From NCBI RefSeq assembly GCF_003597395.2, contig NC_133778.1, positions 17,211,248 through 17,275,247 of the forward strand: 64,000 nt of DNA, given 5' to 3'. A program made the position numbers and the translations under genes. The notes below the pieces were generated by a model. The model was not told where the DNA came from. It made no database searches and saw only the letters and a program-made list of their open reading frames with translations. Below are positions 10,062-21,599 of the stretch, piece by piece. Positions within the stretch are counted from its first letter, which is position 1, and every line of letters begins with the position of its first letter. This stretch comes from Chelonoidis abingdonii. Taxonomy: Eukaryota > Chordata > Testudines > Testudinidae.

Positions 10062-11264
10062 ATGGATCCCGCACTGTTGACCAATATTCCACTCACTCTC
10101 ACTAACACTTCACAAGTAGAAGTAGAGTTATTCCTTAAACTACAAAGGCAAGAGGAGTTTGACATTGATCTCACCACAGGTAGCTTGTGGCATTCACGGA
10201 GGTGCTGACGACAGTGGAACGCCACTTTTGACTCAGGAAACAAGTACTGAATGGTGGGATCACATCATCTATGCATGTCGAGGATGATGAGCAGTGGCTG
10301 TAGAACTTTCAGGTGAGGAAAGCCACATTCATGAGACTGTGTGATGAGCTTGCCCCAGCCCTGTGGCACAAGGAAATGAGAATGAGAGCTACTCTGCTGT
10401 TGGAAAAGCATGTGGCGACTGCACTGTGGAAGCTGGCTACTCCAGACTGCTACCGATCGGTTGCTAACCAGTTCGGAGTGGGAAAGTGGACTGTTGGACT
10501 CGTGTTGATGGAAGTGTGTAGGGCCATTAATCATATCCTGCTCTGAAAAACCATGACTCTAGACAATGTGTGTGACATTGTGGATGGCTTTGCACAAATG
10601 GGCTTCCCAAACTGGGCAAGGAGTGATAGATGGCATGCATAACCCAACTCTGGCACCAGACCACCTAGCCACTGAGTACATTAATCAGAAGAGGTATTTC
10701 TCTATGGTTCTCCAGGCACTTGTGGATCACCGTGGACATTTCACAGACATTAACGCAGGCTGGTCCAGAAAGGTGCATGATGCACGCACCTTTCAGAACA
10801 CTGGCCTATTCAGGAAGCTGCAAGCATAGACTTTCTTCCCGGACCAGAAGATCACTGTAGGGTAAGTCAAAATGCCAACTGTGATCCTGGGAGACCTTGC
10901 CTACCCCTTAATGCCATGGCTTACGAAGCTTCACAGCAGCAAGGAGTGGTTCAACAACAGGCTGAAGAATTGTAGAATGACTGTTAAGTGTGCTTTTGGC
11001 CGTTTAAAGGCCCGCTGGCACTGCCTATATGAGAGGCTTGCCCTGGCCGATAACAATATTCCTATGCTTATAGCCACGTGCTGTACGTTCCATAACGTGT
11101 GTGAAGGGAAGGATGAAAGCTTCACTCAGGGCTAGACCACTGAGGCTCAGCGCCTGGAGGCTGAATTTGAACAGCCAGAGACCAGGGCTAATAGAGAGGT
11201 GCAGCGCGGGGCAATAAGGATCAGGGATGCAGTGAGGCAGCAATTTGAAGCTGAAAGCTACTAA
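10062..11264 (+). pseudogene. Harbinger (PIF-type) transposase, decayed
   Basis: The likely start is ATG 10062 ('MDPALLTNI'). A helix-turn-helix-like region follows near 10430-10480 ('YRSVANQFGVGK'). The first catalytic Asp block is 'VIDGMH' (near 10622), then comes 'YFSMVLQALVDHRGHFTDIN' (near 10695-10755), the second Asp block 'GDLAYPLMPW' (near 10890), and the third block 'VKCAFGRLK' (near 10983-11010). In active relatives the third block has Glu (VECAFG); here it is Lys. Stops and frame changes near 10800-10870 and elsewhere split the frame. The final TAA is at 11262-11264, followed by an AATAAA-type signal near 11398. Confidence 0.88.
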
Positions 11265-11409
11265 TATTTGGTGCTATGCTCAGGAGTGCAGTGCTTGTAA
11301 TGCTAGGAGGTGATTGTGATTGGTGCAGACGAGGCACTGTGAAGGTTTAAGAAAACTGCCTGTTGCTTTGCAGGGCTCTGTTTGCTTTCAATTAATGGAA
11401 TAAAGATTG

Positions 11410-13260
11410 TTTTAAAACCAAAACAAGTCTTTTATTAAAAAACAACAACTGGAGGAGAGAGACAAAAAAAAAAAAACCACCTCAGCACTGTGGGGGATGG
11501 AGGAAGGGAGGGTCCCAAGGCAGTTAAAGATTTGTGCATGTCCAGGTATCATATGCAACCTTGTCCTCTGGAGTACAGTGCAGTGGGTACTGTACTTCCG
11601 CATAGCTAAACTACAGAGGGATGGGTGTTGAGTGCAGTGAGTCCTGGGAGTCCGCAGAGCTGGACTGTGACGGGACAGGAGTGAAATGCAGTGGGTACAG
11701 ACTGAAGCCAGGAGGTTGGTAAGAGCGTGCTGGCAGTGTCTGGGAGGTGCATGGGAAAGTGTTTTGCGACAGCAGGCGCAGAGCTGCTGGGTTTGCAGAG
11801 CTAGTGCTAGTGCTAGTGGTGCAGTGCTAGTAGAGCCTGGAGGGTGGCGCTCCATAACCTTTAAGAGCTGCTCTATGGCTTTGTTCCAGCGCGATGCAGT
11901 CTCCTTTCAGGTCCTCTTCTTGCTGTTCCACCACTCCTTCAATTCTTGTTTTTCGGCCAGGGGGTGCATCATGACATCACGCAGAAAGTCCTCTCTAGTT
12001 CTTTGTGGCCGCTTTCTAATTCTGCGCAGCTGTTCAACTGGTGATAAAGAGGGAGGGGGGCTCCCAAGGTCGTATCTGTGAAGCCAAAATGCAACATTTT
12101 ACAGAAGCAGTGTTGGTTGGAACACACAAGCCACTGATTCAGTGATTTAGAACACAGCCACTATTCACATACCTGTTGTTAACTGGCTGACCCCAAGCAA
12201 GCACACATGAGCCACAAGACCCCCAAAATGATGAGTAACCTCAGGGGCAGGGGAAATCAGTGTTCCAGAACCATACTGTACACTGGGCACGTGGCCCTTC
12301 GGGGACAGCCAGCTCTGAGGGGGGGCCTTATAATCATTTCTGTCCCCATATTTTCCACATGCTGCGTTCATTATGGAAGATATCTCGCTGCTAAGGATGA
12401 GCAGGGAATCAAGGGAGGGTCTTTTCCAAGCTCTGGCCCTTATGCGGCTCGCCTGTGTGCAGCAATGGTCCTCCACCCCACCCCCCAGTGATGGCAGAGT
12501 GGCGCAGGAAAGTTACCCTTAATGGGGCAAGAAACAAAGCAGCTCTGCCAAAGAACTTGTAACAGCAGATTGCCTAGTATCTCCATGAGAATTTTGTAGA
12601 GATCTCTGAGGAAGATTCACATGAAGTGAGGGAGTCAATCAACACCCTGTTCTGCCACTTAGACTAGGCATGTGGTGGTATTTGAACCATACAGACATAA
12701 GCCTGCTTTCTGTAACCCTCCTGCCCCCAAAACTTGCTTCAGCGATTCCCAAAATCAAAGCCACTTACGAGGGGCCTCCTCTCCTGTTTGTGCTTCACCA
12801 AGCTCCTACTGGCAAGCCTCCTCCGGGTTAGAGAACAGTCCTGGCTGCATGCATCTCTGACCTCCAAGTTGTCCTCTGCCTCTGGGTCCCCCTCCACATC
12901 CTCGTGCAAGATTTCTTCCACCTGGCTCGGTCCACTCTCGACTGGCACATGAGCCACCGAAGTGTCCACAATGACCTTTGCAGTGGAGGTGGGGTCGCTA
13001 CCGAGTAGCACATCCAGCTCTTTGTAGAGCCGGCAGCTCATGGGTGCAGCACCAGAGTGGCAGTTTTCCTCCCACGCCTTCTGGTAGGCATTCCGCAGCT
13101 CCTTCACTTTGACCCTACATTGACCGCCAATTCAGGAATCAATTCCTATGGCTGGAGCGCAGCTGGAACTGGACAGCCTCCTTTCCACAAATGTTGATGA
13201 GGTTCAACAGCTTGGCATTGCTCCAAGCCAGGGATCGCCTGGTGCGTGGAGCAGGCATAG
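11410..13260 (-). pseudogene. Myb/SANT-like accessory gene of the Harbinger element, decayed
   Basis: On the minus strand, 13230-13160 encodes a 'LLNLINICGKEAVQFQL' trihelix-like start and 13107-12990 encodes 'KELRNAYQKAWE' and 'CRLYKELDVLLG'. These are typical of the MSANTD/Myb-like protein that partners Harbinger transposases in DNA binding. About 60 bases appear to be missing between these two blocks (near 13140). A basic C-terminal part follows at 12040-11830 ('RTREDFLRDVMMH'), with a stop inside. The middle 12090-12680 reads as intron or decayed spacer. Confidence 0.8.
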
Positions 13261-13663
13261 TCACCTAGAAAGATGCAATGAGACCACTGCACGCATCACT
13301 GAGCAAACAGGAAGGAGACTTTCAAAATTCCCAAGGAATTTAACGGGTGGGGCTCATGGTTGGTCACCTGAGGGCAGGGCAATAGAGTTCAAACCGATGA
13401 CCAAAAAGACGAGAACATGCATTTTGAGACACCTCCCAAAGGCCAATCGCAGCGCTGTAATCTATCAGGGTGTTTACACTGGCACTGGGGGCTGTAGCCC
13501 TGGCACAGAAAGCTGTACACCTCTCACCAGGGTGGTTTTCTTATAGCACCCTAACTGTGCGGTTTCTGTACACTAAGTGGCTTGGCAGTGCGTACACCTC
13601 AGGAGTTACTCCACAGAAAGCTGCTTTACTGTGCAGAAACTTGCCAGTGTAGACAAGGCCTCA

Positions 13664-14166
13664 GTTAGTTAAAAATGAAAGCCGGAGACCTCTTAGGTTG
13701 GATGTGTGTCAGCCTCACATCTTTTAAGCAGGGACACTTAGGACAAAAATATCACTCCAAAGCTGGCTGGGATGAGCTCTTCAATTAAACACAAGCAGCT
13801 GAGCAGACAATCGCTCAGAAGACCTAATATACAAGATTGTTTGCTGTAGAATTCTCTTAACAATCTGAACTACTCTATTAATCCATTCTCTTGCAGTTGC
13901 TAGGTGCTGAAGAATACTGTAGTCCAAAGTCATACTTTATCCCACCAGCTTGGAATTCATGGCAAACTGTTTCAATCAGCAACTATTTCTTCTGGAATTC
14001 AAGAATGAGAGCCTTTAAATTTCTCTATGAGCTACTGACTTATGGGTCTAATAATAAGAAGAAGGTTTATAAATCCAGAATAAAGTCAACGGCTATCCAA
14101 TAGGTATGTCCCTTTTCTTCACATAAGTTTAGTGCTAATTCTTTTCCAAGGACTACCAATTAACAC
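13664..14166 (-). other. Short unique stretch, possible gypsy remnant
   Basis: This 0.5 kb lies between two Harbinger elements. On the minus strand near 13890-13800 a 'HLATAREWINRVVQIVK' frame recalls the helical region after a Ty3/gypsy integrase. It may be the continuation of the gypsy remnant at 17281, split by the Harbinger at 14170. Weak evidence. Confidence 0.3.
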
Positions 14167-14169
14167 TGA

Positions 14170-17100
14170 GGGTACGTCTACACTACGGGATTATTCCGAT
14201 TTTACATAAACCGGTTTTGTAAAACAGATTGTATAAAGTCGAGTGCACGCGGCCACACTAAGCACATTAATTCGGTCGATGGTCGATGGTGTGCGTCCAT
14301 GGTCCAAGGCTAGCGTCGATTTCTGGAGCGTTGCTCTCTGGGTAGCTATCCCGTAGCATCCATAGCTCTGCAGTCTCCCCGCCCTTGGAATTCTGGGTTG
14401 AGAGCCCAGTGCCCGATGGGGCAAAAAATCCTTGTCGCGAGTGGTTCTGGGTACAGCCTCACCCTCCTTCGTGAGAGCAGCAGACAACCATTCGCGTCTT
14501 TTTTCCTGGGTGAACTGTGTGCAAATGCCATAGCACAGCAGACATGGACCCTGCTCAGATCATACGCAATCGTGGCGTTGAAACCTCGCGCATTCTCGGT
14601 GCTGTCTATGCTGAACCGGGACTGCAAAGCCAGGCAAGAGGAGGCGGTGGCTACGGCAGAGCCGGCGACAAGAGTGATGAGGACATAGGACACAGAATTC
14701 TCAAACCGCAGTCCTGCGCTTTGGAGATCCTGCTGGTAATGGGCGCAGTTCAGCAACATTGAACGCCGATTTTGGGCCAGGAACAGCACACTGGTGGACG
14801 CATAGTTTTGCAGTGTTGGGACTATTCCAGTGGCTGCGAAACTTTCACATGCGTAAGGGCACTTTCATGGAACTTTGTGACTTGCTTGCCCTGCCCGAAA
14901 CGTCATAATCCAGATGAGAGCAGCCCTCACAGTGGAGAAGCGAGTGGCAATAGCCTTCTGGAAGCTTACAACGCCAGACAGCTATGGTCAGTCGGACATC
15001 ATTTGAGTGGGAAATCTACTGTGGGGGCTGCTGTGATGCAATAGCCAAAGCAATCATTAAGGCTGCTGCACGAAAGTTGTGACTCGGGAAATGGCAGGTC
15101 ATAGTGGATGCCTTTGCTGCAATGGGATTCCCTAACTGTGTGGGGGATAGATGGAACCATATCCTATCTTGGCCCCAGAGCACCAGGGCACCAATGACAT
15201 AAACCGCAAGGGGTACTTTTCAATGGTGCTGCAAGCATAGTGGATCACAAGGGACGTTCACCAACATCCATGTGGGATGGCCAGAAGGTTCATGACGCTC
15301 GTGTCTTCAGAAGCACTGCTCTGTTTAACACGCGCACAAGGGAATAACTTTCCGAACCAGAAAACAGTTGGGATGTTGAAAGCCTAGTATTATCTCATGA
15401 AGCCATACACAGGCAGCCTGGTCAGGAGTTGTTCAATACAGCTGAGCAAGTGCAGGATGGTGGTTGATGTGCATTTGGCTATTAAAGGCCACTGGTGCAC
15501 ATTACTTATCACTCAGCTAACCAAACCAATGTCCCTTTGTTATTGCTGCTTGCTGTGTGCTTCACAACTCTGTGAAGAGTGAAGGGAGACCTTTATGGCG
15601 GGGTGGGAGGCTGAGGCAAATACCTGGCCGTTGATTACACGCAGCCAGACACCAGGGCGATTAGAAGCACACCAGGAAGTTGTGCGCATCAGAGAAGCTT
15701 TGAAAACGGATTTCATCACGGCAGGGTACGGTGTGACTGCTGTGTTTGTTTCCCCTTCATGAACCCTCCCCCCCGCCTTTATTGACTCCTTCCTGTAAGC
15801 ACCCACCCTCCCCTTCGATTTACATGTTCTTAGGTAATAAAGTCACTATCGTTTAAAAATCATGTATTTCATTATAAGAAGTAATTATAAAAGAGCAAAG
15901 AAATGACAAGGTATCCCGGGTGTGGTTGAGAGGATAGGAAGGAAGCAAAGGCATTAAACACATTCATGTAATGACAGCCTTTTGTTGGACTGTCCACGCT
16001 CGGGGTGGAGTGGGCGGTGTGCACGAAGCTTCCTCCAAGCGTTTCTTACACGAAATGGTAGCAAAGATATGGAACATGGTGAGTGGTGAGGGTGGTTACA
16101 CAGGGCTGCAGCGGCACTCTGTGACCCGCGTCTTTCCTGAAGATCACCAGACGTCGGAGGATATTCCAGTTTGATGCACGCGCAGCTCAGCGTTGCATCC
16201 CGCCACCGGCTGATCTTCCTGCCTACATCTCTGATCTTCTGCCGCCCTCTCTCATCTCAAGCGTCCCTCCTATCCTCCGTATGGTCCCTCCTATCCTCAC
16301 CTTTGGTCCCTCCTACCCTCATGTTCACTGCATCTTTCCTGTACTTTGCTACACCACTCTCCACTCATCTCAGAGACTCTCATCTGGGGTTACTGTCATG
16401 GATTCCGAGGAAACATTTATCTCGCATCTTCTTTTTCCTTTGCCTTATCTGAATAGCCTTCGGGATGAGAAGGAGACTTGAAAAAGTGCAGCTGCAGGAG
16501 GGAGGGAAAAAGGGAGAGATATTTTAAAAAGATACTTTATCAGAACAATGTTGGAACTCTTTGCACAGGAACAACACTATTCACCTTACACAGCACATGT
16601 GATTTCACTACAAGGTCGCATTTTGCATCTTAATATTGAGTGCTGCGGCTCTGTGTTACAGATCTCACAGACGCAGGTCCGGGCATCAGAAATTCCAGCT
16701 TGTAGCGGCCCTGGTAAGCCTAGTCTTTGGCTTCTCCAGCCTTCACATACACAGTGCCCTCTGATGCCTTCCTTTAACATGCAGCAAGCAGAAGCAACCT
16801 CCCCTCAATCCAATTCTCAGGATGATTGCTTACCCCTCCCCCACCTGCATGGGCTGTAAACGCAAAAAGCCTCAGCACTATCCTTCCTCCCCTCCCGTGC
16901 TACATGCCCAGGAGATTTCTTTTAAAGCAACAGCCCAGTAGGTAAATGGCCATCTCTTTCCCCTTATTAAATCCCGCGGGGCTTTTCCTGTATACCTGGC
17001 CAGTGCATCCGAGTTCAGATTGCTGTCCAGAGCGGTCACAGTGGTGCACTGTGGGATACCACCCGGAGGCCAATACCATTGATTTGCGGTCACACTAACC

Positions 17101-17277
17101 CTAATCCGATATGGTAATACCGATTTTAGCGCTACTCCTCTCGTCAGGGAGGAGTACAGAAACCAATTTAAAGAGCCCTTTATATCGATATAAAGGGCCT
17201 CGTAGTGTGGACGGGTACAGCGTTAAATCGATTTAACGCTCTTTAAATCGATTTAAACGCGTAGTGTAGACCAGGCC
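14170..17277 (+). mobile_element. Second Harbinger transposon, 3.1 kb, heavily decayed
   Basis: The ends GGGTACGTCTACACTACG and, inverted, GGCCTGGTCTACACTACGCG form terminal inverted repeats. The target duplication is TGA (14167-14169 and 17278-17280). The right end carries palindromic 'atcgattta' blocks (17160-17260), usual in the subterminal parts of this family. The family differs from the 9719 element, as the termini and protein fragments show. The minus-strand accessory gene is not resolvable, although 16200-16400 may be its remains. Confidence 0.88.
14845..15720 (+). pseudogene. Harbinger (PIF-type) transposase remnant
   Basis: Plus-strand fragments in changing frames match the transposase order: 'MRKGTFMELCDLL' region (near 14852), 'RVAIAFWKL' (14942), 'GYFSMVLQA' (15210), 'VHDARVFRS' (15290) and a final 'REALKTDFI' (15690). 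The third catalytic block near 15458-15485 has lost one base in the Glu codon. Stops are numerous and no intact domain remains. Confidence 0.8.
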
Positions 17278-17280
17278 TGA

Positions 17281-18610
17281 GTATTAGAGGCTCTTTGGAT
17301 TGTGTTTTTCTGGCCACTCTAAGTCTAGGATAGTTAAGATCTGTCCTATGCTGGGACATCACAACTGATATTTTGACTTGCTCCTGGCATTTTGTGAGAC
17401 TCTGATGTCTCATGTATTCTTCACCATGAATCATCTTTCAAGGACTACAGGATAACAAAATTGCCATAAGCTGTCAACTTTGGTGAATTCTTCTATCGTT
17501 GCATGGAAGGCTAGATGTGGGACCCTGATATTAAAAAAAAAAAAGTGTGAACTATATCTTACTATCCTGGATACAGTGGGTAGTTATGAATCAGCAGGAC
17601 TGTCTATTTTAATCAGTTCTAATTTTTATTGGGAAGCTATCAGGACACTCAAAATGGTATCAATAAGTGATTCTATATAATCACAAGCTTCTGCAGAATC
17701 TGGGTAACCAACAAGACTCCCTAATAAGATTTAGCCACCACCACAAACTTTCCTGGAGCATATTTTACAATAGATGTAAAGGCACAAGCAATCTCTAGCA
17801 TGTAAGAGGCCCCCTATCTGTGTCTTTACTATTTGTTACTGGAGACAGTGGACTGCGGTTGTCTGAAGCTTAAAAATATCCAGTCCCTGCAAATATTTTG
17901 TGAGCCTATAATCAAATGTTCTCTCCCTATTTTTGTATATTGGTTCAAGAGTCTAAAAGCCATCTAGAACAATATGCTAGACGTTTCTAATCATTTGCAC
18001 ATAAATGAACTATCAGCACATCCAGATCATAGCTGCCAACATCTTCCACAATGGCTCTAGATTTAGAAACAGCACAAAATGTACAGGGATATGGTCAATA
18101 AGTTATTTAGATCCTTAAAAGCATGTTCCTATGCTTTAAACCAGATTCACAGAGCAGTTCATAAGAAGTTTGGCCTTTTGATGGTAAAGCTAGATATGAA
18201 TTTCCTCAATAGCTATAATATTCCAAGAAACTGCATAGGTTCTGAATTCTTTTAAGTGGTAGCATTTCAACTATACTTTGATAAAGGGGGATCGGAGGGC
18301 AGATCCAGATAAAATAAATCACATGCTCCAAGAACTGTAGCTGAATTTTCTGTTTAGTACATTTTCCTCTATTTAATTTTAATCCAGTAAGTAACCTCAA
18401 TTGCCTTCAGAACTTATTCCAACCTTACAGTATGATTTTCCTCTAACTTAGACTAAACTAAAATGTCACCCACATACACTTCCACTCCCTTCAGCCCTTG
18501 CAGAATTTTTTTTATTTTCCTTTGGAAGATTTCTTGGGCACCTGTGACACCAAAAAGAAGCCACAAAAGCCTTATTTTGTGAATGATATCATCACGGTTG
18601 CAAGTTCAGC
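17281..18610 (-). mobile_element. Ty3/gypsy polymerase remnant
   Basis: On the minus strand 18600-18200 reads 'FGVTGAQEIFQRKIKKIL', then 'VYVGDILV' (near 18487-18460, the reverse transcriptase box), then 'GLKLNRGKCT' and 'FLEHVIYF' (18380-18300). This is the typical order of a gypsy reverse transcriptase palm and connection. Weaker RNase H-like pieces ('KYAPGKFVVVA' near 17775-17740) follow. The box has Gly in place of the first catalytic Asp, and stops are frequent. The remnant is cut at 17280 by the Harbinger. Confidence 0.8.
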
Positions 18611-18639
18611 ACAAAGAAGAACTTGTAAGAATTCACAAG

Positions 18640-18735
18640 CTGCACTTAGGTCCCAATTCAGTAATGTACTTACACACTTGCTTAACTTTAAACACATGCT
18701 TAAGTCCCACCGAAGTCAACATACACATAAAATAA
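18640..18735. repeat. Half of a palindromic MITE
   Basis: The text 'cacttgcttaactttaaaca' with 'catgcttaag' and 'gaagtcaac' belongs to a common turtle palindromic repeat with terminal 'ggccc.gattca'. Only part is present. The element at 62282-62795 has related ends. Confidence 0.4.
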
Positions 18736-18871
18736 TGTTACAAATTGTGTTTAGATACAAAGTATATAGGAGATCTGTGACGGGTTAGACCCCCTTTGGG
18801 ATGCCACCTGATGTACTGAGGTTTCACTGAGTCCCTCCTCCTGCTCCACCAGCCTGAATTCCCTCTCCCTG

Positions 18872-19738
18872 TGTCATAAACAGATAGTTAAGGGTTAATG
18901 TCTCTTTTACCTGTAAAGGGTTAAGAAGCTCAGTAAACCTGGCTGATACCTGACCAGAGGACCAATAGGGGGACAAGATACTTTCAAATCTTGGTGCAGG
19001 GAAGTCTTTGTTTGTGCTCTTTGTTTTGGGGGTTGTTCGCTGTTGGGACTAAGAGGGGGACCAGAGACTCAATCCAGGCTTCCAAAACTCTTCTATAACC
19101 AGTCTCTCATGTTTCAAAATTGTAAGTAACAGCCAGCAAAGCGGATTAGTTTATTTTTGTTTTTCTCAACTTGTAAATGTCCTTTTTGCTGAGAGATTTT
19201 ACCTCTGTTGCTGTAACTTGAACGCTAAGCTAGAGGGGTTCCTCTGGCTATACGAATTTGATTACCCTGTAAAGTATTTCCATCCTGATTTTACAGAGGT
19301 GATTTTTACCTTTCTTCTTTAATTAAAAGCTTTCTTAAGAACCTGATTGATTTCCTGTTTTAAGATCCCAGGGATTGGATCTGGACTCACGAGGACGATG
19401 GGGGAAAAGAGGGGGGATGGTTAATTTCTCCTTGTTTTAAAATCCAAGGGGTTTGGATCTGTGTTCACCAGGGACTGGTGGGGGAAAAGAGGGGGGATGG
19501 TTAATTTCTCCTTGTTTTAAGATCCAAGGGGTTTGCATCTGTGTTGACCAGGGAGTTGGTGAAGTCCCTCAAGGCCATCCAGGGAGGGTAGAATTTTGGG
19601 GGGACAGGAAGTGCTCCAGACATTGACTTCTGGATGGTGGCAGAGTACCAGATCTAAGCTAGTAATTAAGCTTAGAAGTGTCCATGCAGGTTCCCACATT
19701 TGTACCTTAAAGTTCAGAGTGGAGAAGGAACCTTGACA
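18872..19738 (+). mobile_element. Solo LTR (inner), 867 bp
   Basis: It starts TGTCATAAACAG and ends CCTTGACA. A perfect 5 bp target duplication, CCCTG, lies at 18867-18871 and 19739-19743. The first 100 bases resemble the LTR at 390 ('tctttTACCTG.AAAGGGT' and 'CTGACCAGAGGACCAAT'), so the two families are related. Two near-identical copies of the 'gggggatggttaatttctcc' block (about 19409-19520) form a short internal tandem repeat. Confidence 0.92.
19400..19545 (+). repeat. Tandem repeat inside the solo LTR
   Basis: Two adjacent copies of a unit of about 75 bp run from a 'gatgggggaaaagagggggg' type start, through 'gttaatttctccttgtttta', to 'atccaaggggtttg'. They differ by only a few bases. This is an expansion of the LTR body. 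Confidence 0.75.
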
Positions 19739-20377
19739 CCCTGTTTTGCTGAATTAGGCTCTCCAGCCCCTTGCAGCACGCACAGTGAGGTCAGGGGCCC
19801 ACACCCAACTGCAGACACAGACTGAAGTCAGCTCTGTGTGAGAGGATTCACCCAGCACTCACATGCACACCCCTTTTGGGGAATAAACTCAAAATAATAC
19901 TGTCTTGTGCTGTACAGAAAGATCTGCACAGCACAAACTCATAAAAATTTGCCCTCTCCTTCAATGTGAAGAGAGATATGCACAACTTCTCCTCCCCATC
20001 TCCCTTAGAAATTGCATAAACTGGGTTTAATAATAAACAAAACAAATTTATTAACTATAAAAGGCAGATTTCAAATGACTATAAGGGATAGAAAATAGAA
20101 CAAAGCAGATTACTAAGCAAATAAAACAAAACACTCAAACTAAACTTGATTCACTAAAGAAACAGGTTACAAAATGTAATTTCTCATGCTAAATGTTGAA
20201 TTAGGCAGAAAGCAGAGTTTCTGTAGCTCAGAGTTCCAGTTATTTCCTCTTACAGTCTGGACCCTTGTCTCAGTCTGGACTCACCCCTACCTTTCCCTTC
20301 AGGTTAGTTCCTTTTTTCCCCCTCAGGTATTTTCAGCAGTCCTTCTTCTTGGGTAGGCAATGTAGGAGAGTCTAGAT

Positions 20378-20713
20378 CAGGGGTCAGCAACCTTTGCCAC
20401 AAAGTCCATCAGGGTAATCTGCTGGCGGGCTGCGAGACATTTTGTTTACGTTGATCGTTTGCAGGCACGACCCCTCACACCTCCCAGTGGCTGTGGTTCG
20501 CTGTTCTCAGCCAATGGGAGCTGCGGGCAGCGGTGGGGGCTGCCAGGACTTGCTGGCCGCCGCTTCTTGCGGCTCCCGTTGACTGGGAACAGCAAACCAC
20601 GGCCACTGGGAGGTGCGGGTGTTGTACCTGCAGATGGTCAAAGTAACAAATTGTCTCGCAGCCTGCTAGCGAATTACCCTGATGGGCCATGTGCCAAAAG
20701 TTGCCGACCCTTG
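20378..20713 (+). mobile_element. hAT-type MITE nested in the outer LTR
   Basis: A 336 bp element with ends CAGGGGTCAGCAACCTTTG and, inverted, CAAGGGTCGGCAACTTTTG. The 8 bp target duplication is GTCTAGAT/GTATAGAT (20370-20377, 20714-20721; 7 of 8 match). A GC-rich internal hairpin pairs 'cctcccagtggc' with 'gccactgggagg' and includes 'ccaatgggagctgc'. Confidence 0.9.
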
Positions 20714-21317
20714 GTATAGATTAAACCTCCCCTTTCTCCCCCCAGGCTTAAAAATTATTTTCCTAAGGTGGGAAACCTTTGTTTGATCCGCAACCATCTA
20801 CAGAGGAAAAGTACAAGCAGTGTTCAAGGTGGTATTTTGTATCAGGTGATCTTATCATCTGACCTGGTAGTGTCACATCTACATCCCAGGATGCCTCTCA
20901 GGAAGGACAGAGATTAGTATCTTCAGTCTTACTGTTTCTTCCTAACAGCCCATCAAAGCTGTGATGACCAGTTGTCTGGTGGGTGTCTCGCAAATACACA
21001 CACAGTTGTTGTTGTTGTTACATAGTCAATATTCCTAACTTTAGACACAGAAATGATACATGCATACAAACTGGATAATCACGTTCAGTAAATCATAACC
21101 TTTCCAATGATACCTTACATGAGCCATCTTGCACAAAATATATCTTGGTAATGCCATATGCATATCATAACTATATTTCTATGAAGAATATGGGGTGTAA
21201 CATCACAGGATCATTAAGGTCCCAATCATGCAAAGCACTGAGAGTGCTCAGTACTTTGCAGGTGGTTCTCAGTATTTCTCATAATCAGCCTTACCACATG
21301 CCAGCCAATTCTCCAAG

Positions 21318-21596
21318 GGCTTTTCTACACTTAGTGCTGCAACAGTACAGCTGTGCTGCTGTAGCGCTTAGTGAAGGTGCTACCTATGCCAACAAGAGAG
21401 CTCTTCCCGTCAGCATTAAGTACTCCACCTTCCTGAGGGATGGTAGCTGTGTCGACAGGAGAAGCTCTCTCATCAATATAGCACAGTGTACACTAGGAGT
21501 TCGGCCAGTATAGCTGCATCACTCAGGGGTGCGGATTTTCCACAACCCTGAACAACATAGTTATAAGGACACAAGCTTTGTAATGTAAACCAAGCC
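21318..21596 (+). mobile_element. Harbinger-like MITE, 279 bp
   Basis: The ends are GGCTTTTCTACACTTA and, inverted, GGCTTGGTTTACATTAC. The 3 bp repeat AAG lies at 21315-21317 and 21597-21599. The interior has the 'gctgtgctgctgtagcgctt' block of a widespread turtle MITE family. Confidence 0.75.
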
Positions 21597-21599
21597 AAG

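Larger units (their letters stand above)
9719..13660 (+). mobile_element. Harbinger transposon, nearly full length (3.9 kb)
   Basis: The terminal inverted repeats are GCGTAGGTCTACACTGGCA at the left and, inverted, GGCCTTGTCTACACTGGCA at the right. The 3 bp target duplication is TCA (9716-9718 and 13661-13663). The element carries the two-gene layout of vertebrate Harbingers: a DDE transposase on the plus strand (10062-11264) and a Myb/SANT-type accessory gene on the minus strand (about 13260-11410). The two converge tail to tail. Both are broken by stops and frameshifts, so this copy cannot move by itself. Confidence 0.9.
18776..21207 (+). mobile_element. Solo LTR (outer), interrupted by two later insertions
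   Basis: It starts TGTGACGGGTTAG and ends GGTGTAACATCACA, the TG...CA inverted ends of an LTR. The flanks are AGATC (18771-18775) and GGATC (21208-21212), a 5 bp duplication with one mismatch. Removing the inserted LTR (18872-19738) and the hAT MITE (20378-20713) leaves about 1.2 kb, a plausible LTR length. No internal retroviral sequence adjoins it. Confidence 0.8.

Noticed and set aside
9788..10243. Overlapping frames on both strands at the left end of the Harbinger element
   Set aside because: The minus frame has no domain. Only the plus-frame end (from 10062) matches a transposase.
11412..11855. 147-codon minus-strand frame
   Set aside because: Only the first part (near 11855-11830) continues the decayed Myb-like gene; the rest is 3' untranslated and chance sequence.
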